Assembly (NCBI GenBank): GCA_011754535.1
Contig: JAAQVN010000001.1
Coordinates: 868,001-932,000, forward strand
From: Enterobacter asburiae
GTDB taxonomy: Bacteria; Pseudomonadota; Gammaproteobacteria; Enterobacterales; Enterobacteriaceae
Reading direction: 5' to 3'
Length of the DNA: 64,000 nt
The notes under the pieces are model-generated. The model saw only the letters and a program-made list of their open reading frames with translations, made no database searches and had not been told where the DNA came from. Shown in pieces: positions 9,182 to 17,085 of the stretch (the first letter of the stretch is position 1; each line of letters starts with the position of its first letter). The position numbers and the translations under genes are program-made.

Positions 9182-11707
9182 ATGGCGGGGAATGACCGCG
9201 AGCCAATAGGACGTAAGGGAAAACCCGCGCGTCCGGCGAAAGAAAAGATAAGCCGTCGTCGCCTCAGAGATGAGGACTATGACGATGACTATGAAGACGA
9301 TTATGAGGATGAAGAACCCATGCCGCGTAAAGGGAAAGGCAAAGGGCGTAAGCCTCGGGGCAAGCGCGGCTGGTTCTGGCTGCTGCTGAAGCTGTTTATT
9401 GTTTTTGTGGTGCTGATCGCGATTTACGGCGTCTATCTGGATCAGAAGATTCGCAGTCGTATTGACGGAAAAGTCTGGCAGCTGCCTGCGGCAGTGTATG
9501 GTCGCATGGTGAACCTTGAGCCGGATATGTCCATCAGCAAGAACGAGATGGTGAAACTGCTGCAGGCGACACAGTATCGTCAGGTCACGAAGATGACGCG
9601 CCCGGGCGAGTTTACGGTGCAGGCGAAGAGCATTGAGATGATCCGTCGTCCGTTCGACTTCCCGGACAGCAAAGAAGGGCAGGTGCGCGCGCGTCTGACC
9701 TTTGACGGCGATCGGCTGGAAACCATCGAGAACATGGACAACAACCGCCAGTTCGGTTTCTTCCGTCTCGATCCGCGTCTGATCACCATGCTTTCGTCGG
9801 CGAACGGCGAACAGCGTCTGTTCGTGGCGCGTAACGGCTTCCCGGACCTGCTGGTGGATACCCTGCTGGCAACCGAAGACCGCCACTTCTACGAGCACGA
9901 CGGTATCAGCCTTTACTCCATCGGCCGTGCGGTGCTGGCGAACCTGACTGCGGGCCGTACCGTGCAGGGGGCGAGTACGCTGACCCAGCAGCTGGTGAAG
10001 AACCTGTTCCTCTCCAGCGAGCGTTCTTACTGGCGTAAAGCCAACGAAGCATACATGGCCGTGCTGATGGATGCGCGCTACAGCAAGGATCGTATCCTTG
10101 AGCTGTACATGAACGAGGTGTACCTCGGCCAGAGCGGCGATAACGAGATCCGCGGCTTCCCGCTGGCGAGCCTGTACTACTTTGGCCGCCCGGTAGAAGA
10201 GCTCAGCCTGGACCAACAGGCGCTGCTGGTGGGCATGGTGAAAGGGGCGTCCATTTACAACCCGTGGCGCAACCCTAAACTGGCGCTGGAGCGTCGTAAC
10301 CTGGTGCTGCGCCTGCTGCAACAGCAGCAGGTCATTGACCAGGAGCTGTACGACATGCTGAGTGCACGTCCGCTGGGCGTGCAGCCGCGCGGTGGGGTGA
10401 TCTCTCCACAGCCTGCCTTCATGCAGATGGTGCGTCAGGAGTTGCAGTCTAAGCTCGGGGATAAAGTCAAAGATCTCTCCGGCGTGAAGATCTTCACGAC
10501 CTTTGATTCCGTGGCGCAGGACGCGGCAGAAAAAGCGGCGGTTGAAGGGATCCCGGCGCTGAAGAAACAGCGCAAGCTGAGCGATCTTGAAACCGCGATG
10601 GTGGTCGTTGACCGTAACACTGGCGAAGTGCGTGCGATGGTGGGCGGCGCCGAGCCGCAGTATGCGGGCTACAACCGTGCAATGCAGGCGCGTCGTTCGA
10701 TTGGTTCTCTGGCTAAACCGGCGACCTATCTCACCGCGCTGAGCCAGCCGAATATGTATCGCCTGAACACCTGGATTGCCGATGCGCCAATCTCCCTGCG
10801 TCAGCCTAACGGCCAGGTATGGTCACCGCAGAACGATGATAAACAGTTCAGCGGCCAGGTGATGCTGGTGGATGCGTTAACCCGCTCCATGAACGTACCA
10901 ACGGTTAACCTCGGTATGGCGCTGGGTCTGCCGGCCATTGTCGATACCTGGCAGAAGCTGGGCGTACCGAAAGATCAGCTGCACCCTGTTCCGGCGATGA
11001 TTCTGGGGGCGCTTAACCTGACGCCGATCGAAGTAGCGCAGGCGTTCCAGACCATTGCCAGCGGGGGGAACCGCGCACCGCTCTCTGCCCTGCGTTCGGT
11101 GATTGCCGAAGATGGCTCCGTGCTGTATCAGAGCTTCCCGCAGGCGGAACGTGCCGTTCCCGCGCAGGCGGCCTATATGACGTTGTGGACGATGCAGCAG
11201 GTTGTGCAGCGCGGTACCGGTCGTCAGCTGGGGGCGAAGTATCCTGGTCTGCATCTGGCGGGTAAAACCGGGACCACCAACAACAACGTCGATACCTGGT
11301 TTGCCGGTATTGATGGCCGTGAAGTGGTGATTACCTGGGTAGGCCGTGACAACAACCAGCCGACCAAACTGTACGGGGCGAGCGGGGCGATGTCGATTTA
11401 CCAGCGCTACCTGGCGAACCAGTCACCTGTGCCGCTAAATCTGGTTGCGCCGGAAGATATCGTCGATATGGGCGTGGATGGTTCCGGGAACTTTGTCTGC
11501 GGCGGCGGGATGCGTACCCTGCCGGTCTGGACGACCAACCCGGACTCGCTGTGCCAGCAGAGCCAGCCTGAACAGCCAACGGGCAACCCGTTCGATCAAT
11601 CTTCTCAGCCGCAGCAGCCGCAGCAACAACCGGCTCAGCAGCAGAACGAGAAGAAAGACAGTGATGGCGTGGCCGGCTGGATCAAGGACATGTTTGGTGG
11701 AAACTAA
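9182..11707 (+). CDS. mrcB: Penicillin-binding protein 1b, bifunctional
   Basis: PBP1b polymerises glycan strands and cross-links peptides in the periplasm. The 841-residue product has an acidic then basic cytoplasmic tail ([15 protein letters not shown], then a GKGKGRK stretch) and one membrane anchor at about 64-86. A UB2H region for the LpoB activator follows. The transglycosylase domain carries the catalytic Glu in [12 protein letters not shown]. The transpeptidase domain has the SxxK motif SLAK, SMN and KTGT. The C-terminus is rich in Gln and Pro. The ATG at 9182 gives [10 protein letters not shown] as in E. coli; an ATG five codons upstream is less likely. Confidence 0.98.
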   Translation: MAGNDREPIGRKGKPARPAKEKISRRRLRDEDYDDDYEDDYEDEEPMPRKGKGKGRKPRGKRGWFWLLLKLFIVFVVLIAIYGVYLDQKIRSRIDGKVWQLPAAVYGRMVNLEPDMSISKNEMVKLLQATQYRQVTKMTRPGEFTVQAKSIEMIRRPFDFPDSKEGQVRARLTFDGDRLETIENMDNNRQFGFFRLDPRLITMLSSANGEQRLFVARNGFPDLLVDTLLATEDRHFYEHDGISLYSIGRAVLANLTAGRTVQGASTLTQQLVKNLFLSSERSYWRKANEAYMAVLMDARYSKDRILELYMNEVYLGQSGDNEIRGFPLASLYYFGRPVEELSLDQQALLVGMVKGASIYNPWRNPKLALERRNLVLRLLQQQQVIDQELYDMLSARPLGVQPRGGVISPQPAFMQMVRQELQSKLGDKVKDLSGVKIFTTFDSVAQDAAEKAAVEGIPALKKQRKLSDLETAMVVVDRNTGEVRAMVGGAEPQYAGYNRAMQARRSIGSLAKPATYLTALSQPNMYRLNTWIADAPISLRQPNGQVWSPQNDDKQFSGQVMLVDALTRSMNVPTVNLGMALGLPAIVDTWQKLGVPKDQLHPVPAMILGALNLTPIEVAQAFQTIASGGNRAPLSALRSVIAEDGSVLYQSFPQAERAVPAQAAYMTLWTMQQVVQRGTGRQLGAKYPGLHLAGKTGTTNNNVDTWFAGIDGREVVITWVGRDNNQPTKLYGASGAMSIYQRYLANQSPVPLNLVAPEDIVDMGVDGSGNFVCGGGMRTLPVWTTNPDSLCQQSQPEQPTGNPFDQSSQPQQPQQQPAQQQNEKKDSDGVAGWIKDMFGGN

Positions 11708-11725
11708 TTAATTTCCTGAATAAAA

Positions 11726-11755
11726 AAGCCGCTTTATATTAAAGCGGCTTTTTTT
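11726..11755 (+). terminator. mrcB intrinsic terminator
   Basis: AAGCCGCTTTA and TAAAGCGGCTT form an 11-base stem with loop TAT, flanked by an A-run on the left and seven Ts on the right. This is a textbook intrinsic terminator 20 bases after the mrcB stop. Confidence 0.92.
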
Positions 11756-12038
11756 GTGATTTACACTTTGTAATTATTAAAAAAATTAAATTTTAAATTA
11801 AGTATTTTTAAGTTCATGTATTTTTCATTTAAAACATGCGGTTGTGGCTAACTGTATGTCTCGCCTCATTGTCCGCTCTGGACATAATGAAGAAAAATCT
11901 GATGTAATCTCCTCAAGAAATTCACTTGCTCTAAGGATATTTCTAAAGAGTTAGTGGCGTAACTGTCGGAGAACATTCTAACGCGAAATATTTGTAGCGA
12001 GAATGGATGCCTCTATCATCAAATATAAGGATATTATT
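11756..12038 (+). promoter_or_regulatory. AT-rich leader upstream of the fimbrial operon
   Basis: This stretch and the terminator before it form a 331-base gap without a gene. Bases 11760-11850 are strongly AT-rich (runs of A and T, few G or C), unlike the neighbouring core genes. An imperfect palindrome TCATTGTCC-GCTCT-GGACATAATGA sits near 11865-11892. The ribosome site AAGG (12027-12030) lies eight bases before the pilin ATG. I see no inverted repeats flanking an invertible segment and no recombinase gene. AT-rich DNA upstream of fimbrial genes is often bound by H-NS; that is inference here. Confidence 0.5.
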
Positions 12039-12611
12039 ATGAATAAGTATGTTGTTTCTTCGTTATTAGCCGGAAGCATAATGGCCGCGCTGTCTTTGCC
12101 TGTATTTGCATCGAACGATTCCGGTACGGTGAACTTTGCCGGAAAAATTGTTGCTGATACCTGCGAAATTAACGTGGATGGATCCGGAACTAACGCTTCC
12201 ACCGTCACTTTCGCCGATACCTATCCTTCGGATTTTGGCGCTGATGGTACGGTTGGCACCTCAAAAGCCTTTAAGATTGAAGTGAAAAAATGTGACCCTC
12301 TGGTCGCTAAACTGAACCTCAAGTTCAGCGGCACGACGACAGACGCCGCGTACAAGCGTTTGAAGAACGATCTGACAGGCGCAGGTAATGCGACCAACGT
12401 AGGTATTATCGTCAGCAATGATAACGGCTCAAAAGGCGATGTTATTTTCGACGGTTCAGTACCGGATGCGGGTACCGATGTGAATAACGACGCGACCGGG
12501 GCAACGGCTTCTGTCTTTAACTACACCGCGAAAGTGATTCAGGTGGGGGATACCGCGCCAACTGCAGGCCATTACTCCTCCTCTGCAACATTCGAGGTTG
12601 TCTACCGCTAA
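12039..12611 (+). CDS. Major fimbrial subunit (pilin), type-1 family
   Basis: This is a secreted pilin of the chaperone-usher class. The 190-residue precursor has a signal peptide ending VFA at about residue 24. The pilin disulfide cysteines are Cys42 (DTCEI) and Cys85 (KKCDP). The sequence after cleavage (GTVNFAGKIV) resembles the N-terminal donor strand plus first strand of FimA-like pilins. The C-terminus FEVVYR has the penultimate aromatic residue that the chaperone recognises. The ATG at 12039 has AAGG eight bases upstream; an earlier in-frame ATG at 12003 would place 12 residues before the signal peptide. First gene of the operon and followed by a hairpin, it is the likely shaft subunit. 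The receptor is unknown. Confidence 0.92.
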   Translation: MNKYVVSSLLAGSIMAALSLPVFASNDSGTVNFAGKIVADTCEINVDGSGTNASTVTFADTYPSDFGADGTVGTSKAFKIEVKKCDPLVAKLNLKFSGTTTDAAYKRLKNDLTGAGNATNVGIIVSNDNGSKGDVIFDGSVPDAGTDVNNDATGATASVFNYTAKVIQVGDTAPTAGHYSSSATFEVVYR

Positions 12612-12620
12612 GCAATGACT

Positions 12621-12645
12621 GGCAGCCTGAACGGCTGCCTTTTTG
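12621..12645 (+). terminator. Attenuator-like hairpin between pilin and chaperone genes
   Basis: GGCAGC / GCTGCC pair with a seven-base loop and are followed by five Ts, starting nine bases after the pilin stop. The next gene begins ten bases later and has no clear promoter of its own. A leaky terminator here would give far more pilin than chaperone or usher mRNA, as reported for several fimbrial operons. Confidence 0.75.
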
Positions 12646-12654
12646 GAACATTGT

Positions 12655-13368
12655 ATGAAGACTTTATTTAAATTGTTATGTGGTTGTTTAATTGTTTCCT
12701 GCTGTTCAGTACAGGCAAGTGTTGTTCTCGGCGGTACGCGAATTATTTATCCATCGAATAAATCTGAAGTTCAAATAGCACTTAAAAATAAAGATCCTCA
12801 TACGCGTTATCTGGTGCAAAGCTGGGTCAGTTATCCCAATGATGCAAAAGCGCCTTTCATTATTACGCCCCCTGTTTACAAATTGCAGGAAAATCGTCAA
12901 ACCCTTTTGCACGTTATTTTTACCGGCGATAAAAAAAGCCTGCCCGCAGACCGGGAATCACTGTTTCTGGCGAACGTTAAATCGGTATCGGCACTTTCAC
13001 CTGAGCTGAAAGAGAAAAATACGCTGCAGTTTGCGATGAAAACGCGCCTCAAACTGTTCTGGCGCCCCGCTCAGTTGAAAGAAACCGATGCGCTGAGTGC
13101 CTATGAAAAAATCACTTTCCATCGCCAGGGTGACACGCTTATCGCAAACAACCCGACACCGTTTTACGTCTCGTTTGGCGAGCTTGCCGTTGGCGGGAAA
13201 AGCGTGCCGGTGAAAGAGACCAAAACCACGCCTGGAGCCATTTCCATGATGGTGGCACCGTTCAGCGAGCAGCGTTTCGCGTTACCGAATTCAGCAAAGG
13301 GCGCGGTGACCTGGACGGCAATCAACGATTTCGGTGGACAGACCCCGCAACGCAAACAGGCTCTTTAA
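12655..13368 (+). CDS. Periplasmic fimbrial chaperone (PapD-like)
   Basis: This is a two-immunoglobulin-domain chaperone that holds pilins in the periplasm by donor-strand complementation. The 237-residue precursor has a signal peptide ending SVQA at about residue 21. The conserved subunit-anchoring Arg is in GGTRIIYP (residue 29). The G1 donor strand TLQFAMKTRLKLFWRP (123-138) has alternating hydrophobics and a basic residue near 131-133. The short F1-G1 loop points to the FGS chaperone class that builds rod-like pili. The ATG at 12655 was taken; an in-frame TTG four codons earlier is possible. The 5' part is AT-rich, the 3' part near normal. Confidence 0.93.
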   Translation: MKTLFKLLCGCLIVSCCSVQASVVLGGTRIIYPSNKSEVQIALKNKDPHTRYLVQSWVSYPNDAKAPFIITPPVYKLQENRQTLLHVIFTGDKKSLPADRESLFLANVKSVSALSPELKEKNTLQFAMKTRLKLFWRPAQLKETDALSAYEKITFHRQGDTLIANNPTPFYVSFGELAVGGKSVPVKETKTTPGAISMMVAPFSEQRFALPNSAKGAVTWTAINDFGGQTPQRKQAL

Positions 13369-13387
13369 ATAATCATGTTGGTATTTT

Positions 13388-15865
13388 ATGTCGTCATCTC
13401 TGCTCCACAAACAGGTACTGTCCGGGATCGCGCTGGCGCTGCTCGCCGCGATCCAGCCTGCAAGTGCCGATGACGAATTTAACCTGCGGATCCTTGAACT
13501 GGATACGCCGCTCGAAAATACCTCTACGCTACAAAACTTCATCAACGATAACGGGTTACTAGCCGGAAGCTACCTCACGACAGTTATGTGGGATCGGGAC
13601 GTTGTGGATAAACGTCCCATCGCCTTCGTGCTCTCTGACGATAAACAGCGCCTGCTGCCGGAGCTAACGAAAGCGGACCTGCGTGATTACGGCGTGAAAG
13701 TCGACGCGATCCCGGACTTAAAAGATCTGGATGACGGCGCTTACGTTCGCGATATCTCCCATTTTATTGAAAATGCCCGTTACGAATACAATCAGGATGA
13801 CCAGACCCTGAAGCTGGTCATCCCGCAGGTGTATCGCGACCACGCTGCCGCTGGCGCGATACGTCCAAAATTCTGGGATGACGGCGCGCCTGCCGCCTGG
13901 ACAAGCTATCAACTCAGCGGCTCTCAGCAGCACTACAGCTCGGGCAAAACTTCTTCGACCTGGCTTGGCCTGGAGTCGGGGATTAACCTTGGAGCGTGGC
14001 GGCTGCGCAATAACAGCACCTGGAGCGACGCTTCCGGCTGGGAGGCCATTGCCAGCACGTTACAACGCGACATCAAAACGCTAAAAAGCCAGCTTGAGAT
14101 TGGCCAGACGTATACCAACGGCGAGCTTTTTGACAGCGTCCAGATGACCGGCGTGAAGCTGGAAACGGACTCCTCTATGCTGCCCGTCAGCCAGCAGGGC
14201 TTTGCGCCAGTCGTGCGCGGTATTGCCAATAGCGATGCGAAAGTCACTATTAAGCAAAACGGCTACATCATTTATCAAACGAACGTCTCGCCGGGGCCGT
14301 TTGAGATCCGCGATTTAAGCCAGGTAACATCCGGCGCCGATCTGGAAGTGACTGTCGAAGAGGCGGACGGCAGCGAGCATAGCTTCATCCAGGCCAGCGC
14401 CTCGGTGCCGGTGTTGCAGCGGGAAGGTGGTTTTAAGTATTCACTGGCAGCTGGGCGCTATCGCGGTAATGAAGGTGAAGATGAACCGATCTTTGCGCAA
14501 GGTACGGCCATCTATGGTCTGCCTTACGGCGTTACGGCGTATACCGGCGCGATGGGGGCGTCCCTGTATCATGCTTTACTGTTGGGGCTCGGCGCCGACC
14601 TGGGACACTTCGGCTCGGCATCTGTCGATCTCACCGCCGCGCGTACCGCGTTTGATGACGGACGTGACGATGCCAGCGGCTTATCCTGGCGGGCTCAGTA
14701 TTCGAAAGATATTCCTGACACGGATACGACCGTGACGCTTGCCAGCTATCGCTACTCCACCTCGGGTTTTTATACCTTTCAGGAAGCTCTCGATCAGCGT
14801 GACAGCGAGATCGATGACGGCATTTATACCTACCGCAGAACCAACAACCGCCGTAGCCGCATGCAGCTCAACCTTTCCCAGCGTATTTCAGACTGGGGCT
14901 CGGCCTATCTCAACGGCTATCAGCAGGATTACTGGGACATGGACGGCCACGAACGTAGCGTCAGCGCGGGGCTGAGCTCCAGCTGGCGCAATATCACCTG
15001 GTCGATAAGCTACAACCTGACCCGCACGCCAGATGCCGATACCGACCGGCAAATGGCGTTGACGGTCAATATTCCCTTATCGAAGTGGCTGCCTGATGCC
15101 TGGGCAACCTACAGCGCTAACACCGCCAGCGGTGGGTTTGTTTCGCATCAGGTCGGGCTCGGCGGTACTGCTCTTGAGGACAATAAGCTGAGCTATAACC
15201 TCCAGCAGACCTACGCCAGCCAGGATACGGGCTACGGTGGCAGCCTGTCCGGGCGTTACCGCGGCGCTTCCGGTGAAGTGGGGATGGGGTACAGCTACGG
15301 CGGCGACAATCGACAGTGGAACTACAGCGCTCAGGGGTCAATCGTTGCTCACGAGCATGGCGTGACGCTGGGGCAACCCGTGCGCGACGCCTTCGCCATT
15401 GTGCACATTAAAGATGGCGATAACGTCAAAGTGCAAAACGGACGCGGCATTTCAACCGATCGTTTTGGTAACGCGATCGTTCCCTCCCTGACCGCCTATC
15501 GACACAACGTCATTACGGTCAACACTCAGGATCGGGAAGATATTGATATCGACGCGGCGACGAAGGATCTCGTCCCGACGAAAGGCGCCGCGCTGCACGC
15601 CACCTTCGATGCCCGCGTTGGACGACGCGCGCTGGTGACCTTGCGCTATGCGGGCAAACCCGTGCCGTTTGGTGCCGTCGTAGCGCTGGATAACACCACT
15701 GCCATCGTGGGTGATGACGGTGAGGTTTACCTGACGGGGCTGTCCGGCAAAACCACGTTTAGCGTGCAGTGGGGGGAAGAGCGCGATCGGCAGTGTCAGG
15801 GGACGCTGGATATTCCTTCAGAGAGCCCGGCAGGGATCGTCAAAGCAACGGTCAACTGCCATTAA
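13388..15865 (+). CDS. Fimbrial outer-membrane usher
   Basis: The usher forms the outer-membrane pore through which pilins are assembled and exported. The 825-residue precursor has a signal peptide ending ASA at about residue 27. A periplasmic N-terminal domain precedes the 24-strand barrel. The plug-domain signature (VTIKQNGYIIYQ, then PGPFEIRDL) sits near residues 281-305. The C-terminal domain has a cysteine pair near the end (RQCQG and VNCH). It starts 19 bases after the chaperone stop. Length and domain order are normal for the FimD/PapC family, and no frameshift is seen. Which fimbrial clade it belongs to cannot be settled by eye. Confidence 0.95.
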   Translation: MSSSLLHKQVLSGIALALLAAIQPASADDEFNLRILELDTPLENTSTLQNFINDNGLLAGSYLTTVMWDRDVVDKRPIAFVLSDDKQRLLPELTKADLRDYGVKVDAIPDLKDLDDGAYVRDISHFIENARYEYNQDDQTLKLVIPQVYRDHAAAGAIRPKFWDDGAPAAWTSYQLSGSQQHYSSGKTSSTWLGLESGINLGAWRLRNNSTWSDASGWEAIASTLQRDIKTLKSQLEIGQTYTNGELFDSVQMTGVKLETDSSMLPVSQQGFAPVVRGIANSDAKVTIKQNGYIIYQTNVSPGPFEIRDLSQVTSGADLEVTVEEADGSEHSFIQASASVPVLQREGGFKYSLAAGRYRGNEGEDEPIFAQGTAIYGLPYGVTAYTGAMGASLYHALLLGLGADLGHFGSASVDLTAARTAFDDGRDDASGLSWRAQYSKDIPDTDTTVTLASYRYSTSGFYTFQEALDQRDSEIDDGIYTYRRTNNRRSRMQLNLSQRISDWGSAYLNGYQQDYWDMDGHERSVSAGLSSSWRNITWSISYNLTRTPDADTDRQMALTVNIPLSKWLPDAWATYSANTASGGFVSHQVGLGGTALEDNKLSYNLQQTYASQDTGYGGSLSGRYRGASGEVGMGYSYGGDNRQWNYSAQGSIVAHEHGVTLGQPVRDAFAIVHIKDGDNVKVQNGRGISTDRFGNAIVPSLTAYRHNVITVNTQDREDIDIDAATKDLVPTKGAALHATFDARVGRRALVTLRYAGKPVPFGAVVALDNTTAIVGDDGEVYLTGLSGKTTFSVQWGEERDRQCQGTLDIPSESPAGIVKATVNCH

Positions 15866-15877
15866 CAGAGGTATTTC

Positions 15878-16882
15878 ATGAATTTACGCCGTTCAGTCAA
15901 CACGTTTCTTGCATCTGTGCTGCTTCTGCTGGCGGGCATCTTTTTCCATTCAGCCCGGGCAGAATGTACCTTTAACGGCAGTTCTGACGTGGATGCCGTG
16001 GTGACGTTTCAACTTCCTCCGGTGATTATTGTCCAGCCCGATACGCCCGTCGGCACCGTGATTTATGATGCCAGCGTTGAAAGTAAAGAGGTGTTGGTGG
16101 ACTGTAGCGGTGAAGCGCAAATTCGGCGCGGATATCTGTATCTGACCGATACCGACGCGCGGGAGGATGTGATGACCGGGGTTTACCAGACCAACGTGCC
16201 GGGTATTGGCATCCGTGCGGCATCGTCGAACGAGCAGTTCCCCAGCTACAACGAGGAAGATATCCTCAGGCCGATGCACTATCTGGGATCGACACATGGA
16301 AGCTCGCAAAGCAAATCGGTATTTCGTGCCGCCGCACAGCTGGTGGTGACGGGCGATATCCATGAAGGGTATCTCGATACCTCACGATTAACCTCAATGG
16401 ACATTCTGGGCAACGCGGTGATAGGTGAGATGCGTTTTTCTCCTGCCAGCGTTCGCATTACAACCAACACCTGTAACCTGGTTGACCGAAACATTTATGT
16501 GCCGCTGAAAACGGTCAACACCCAGGACTTTAACGGCCAGTACTCAGACATACTCACGGACAGCAGCTTCAGGATTGAAATCACCGACTGTGCGGCGGGC
16601 ACAAAGGTTGATTATCAGTTTACCAGCGCGGGTTCAACGGGGGTCACGAACGGCAATATTCTCGGCATTGCTGCCGGAGACTCTGCCGCCGATGGCGTCG
16701 GCATACAGATCCTTGACCAGAATAATACGGTGCTGCAGTTTGATCAGAACTACACGGCCATAACCAGTACGCAGGACAAAGTCCCTGTCGAGATCCCGCT
16801 CAAGGCCCGCTACATCAAGACGGGAGAGATTAAAGCCGGCAAAGTCGACTCTGTCGCGACGTTCGAAGTCTTTTACCGATAA
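15878..16882 (+). CDS. Two-domain fimbrial tip adhesin
   Basis: The 334-residue precursor has a 28-residue signal peptide ending ARA. An N-terminal domain (about 29-180) has a disulfide pair Cys30 and Cys76 and no motif I can name. The C-terminal pilin domain (about 186-334) has Cys199 and Cys238 and ends FEVFYR, the chaperone-recognition pattern. This lectin-plus-pilin layout, the larger size than the shaft pilin and the last position in the operon all fit a FimH-like adhesin. GAGG lies eight bases before the ATG. The ligand is unknown and would sit in the N-terminal domain, the part most likely to vary between strains. Confidence 0.88.
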   Translation: MNLRRSVNTFLASVLLLLAGIFFHSARAECTFNGSSDVDAVVTFQLPPVIIVQPDTPVGTVIYDASVESKEVLVDCSGEAQIRRGYLYLTDTDAREDVMTGVYQTNVPGIGIRAASSNEQFPSYNEEDILRPMHYLGSTHGSSQSKSVFRAAAQLVVTGDIHEGYLDTSRLTSMDILGNAVIGEMRFSPASVRITTNTCNLVDRNIYVPLKTVNTQDFNGQYSDILTDSSFRIEITDCAAGTKVDYQFTSAGSTGVTNGNILGIAAGDSAADGVGIQILDQNNTVLQFDQNYTAITSTQDKVPVEIPLKARYIKTGEIKAGKVDSVATFEVFYR

Positions 16883-16890
16883 TCCATCCT

Positions 16891-16906
16891 GCCCGCTCCG
16901 GCGGGC
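16891..16906 (+). terminator. Hairpin closing the fimbrial operon
   Basis: GCCCGC-TCCG-GCGGGC forms a 6-base GC stem with a four-base loop, nine bases after the adhesin stop. The following TTAAACGATCATTT is only weakly T-rich, so termination may be partial. No other hairpin lies before fhuA. Confidence 0.55.
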
Positions 16907-16994
16907 TTAAACGATCATTTCACTACACTTATTAACCCCCTGTTTTCATCTGGTTAATTCTTAAACCCTTAAATCTTGTAGGGCCGCTTACTGC

Positions 16995-17024
16995 TTGCTA
17001 TGCAACCAGCGTTTCGCATATTAT
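16995..17024 (+). promoter_or_regulatory. Candidate fhuA promoter (-35 TTGCTA, -10 TATTAT)
   Basis: TTGCTA (16995-17000) and TATTAT (17019-17024) are separated by 18 bases. The candidate Fur box begins nine bases after the -10, covering the expected start site. This is inferred from spacing and consensus only. Confidence 0.45.
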
Positions 17025-17032
17025 TCTGCGGT

Positions 17033-17051
17033 CATAATAATAATTCTCGTT
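17033..17051 (+). promoter_or_regulatory. Candidate Fur box upstream of fhuA
   Basis: CATAATAATAATTCTCGTT matches the 19-base Fur consensus GATAATGATAATCATTATC at about 12 positions, best in the left half. Fur-Fe(II) repression of fhuACDB is well established in E. coli. Confidence 0.6.
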
Positions 17052-17085
17052 TACGTTATCATTCACTTTTCCATCAGAGATAAAC

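Noticed and set aside
9098..10321. 407-codon frame on the minus strand opposite mrcB
   Set aside because: mrcB carries all PBP1b motifs in the opposite direction. The product here is His/Gln/Arg-rich with no recognisable domain.
11756..12038. Phase-variable invertible promoter for the fimbrial operon
   Set aside because: I found no pair of inverted repeats flanking a segment of the right size and no recombinase gene nearby. On-off switching by inversion is therefore not supported.
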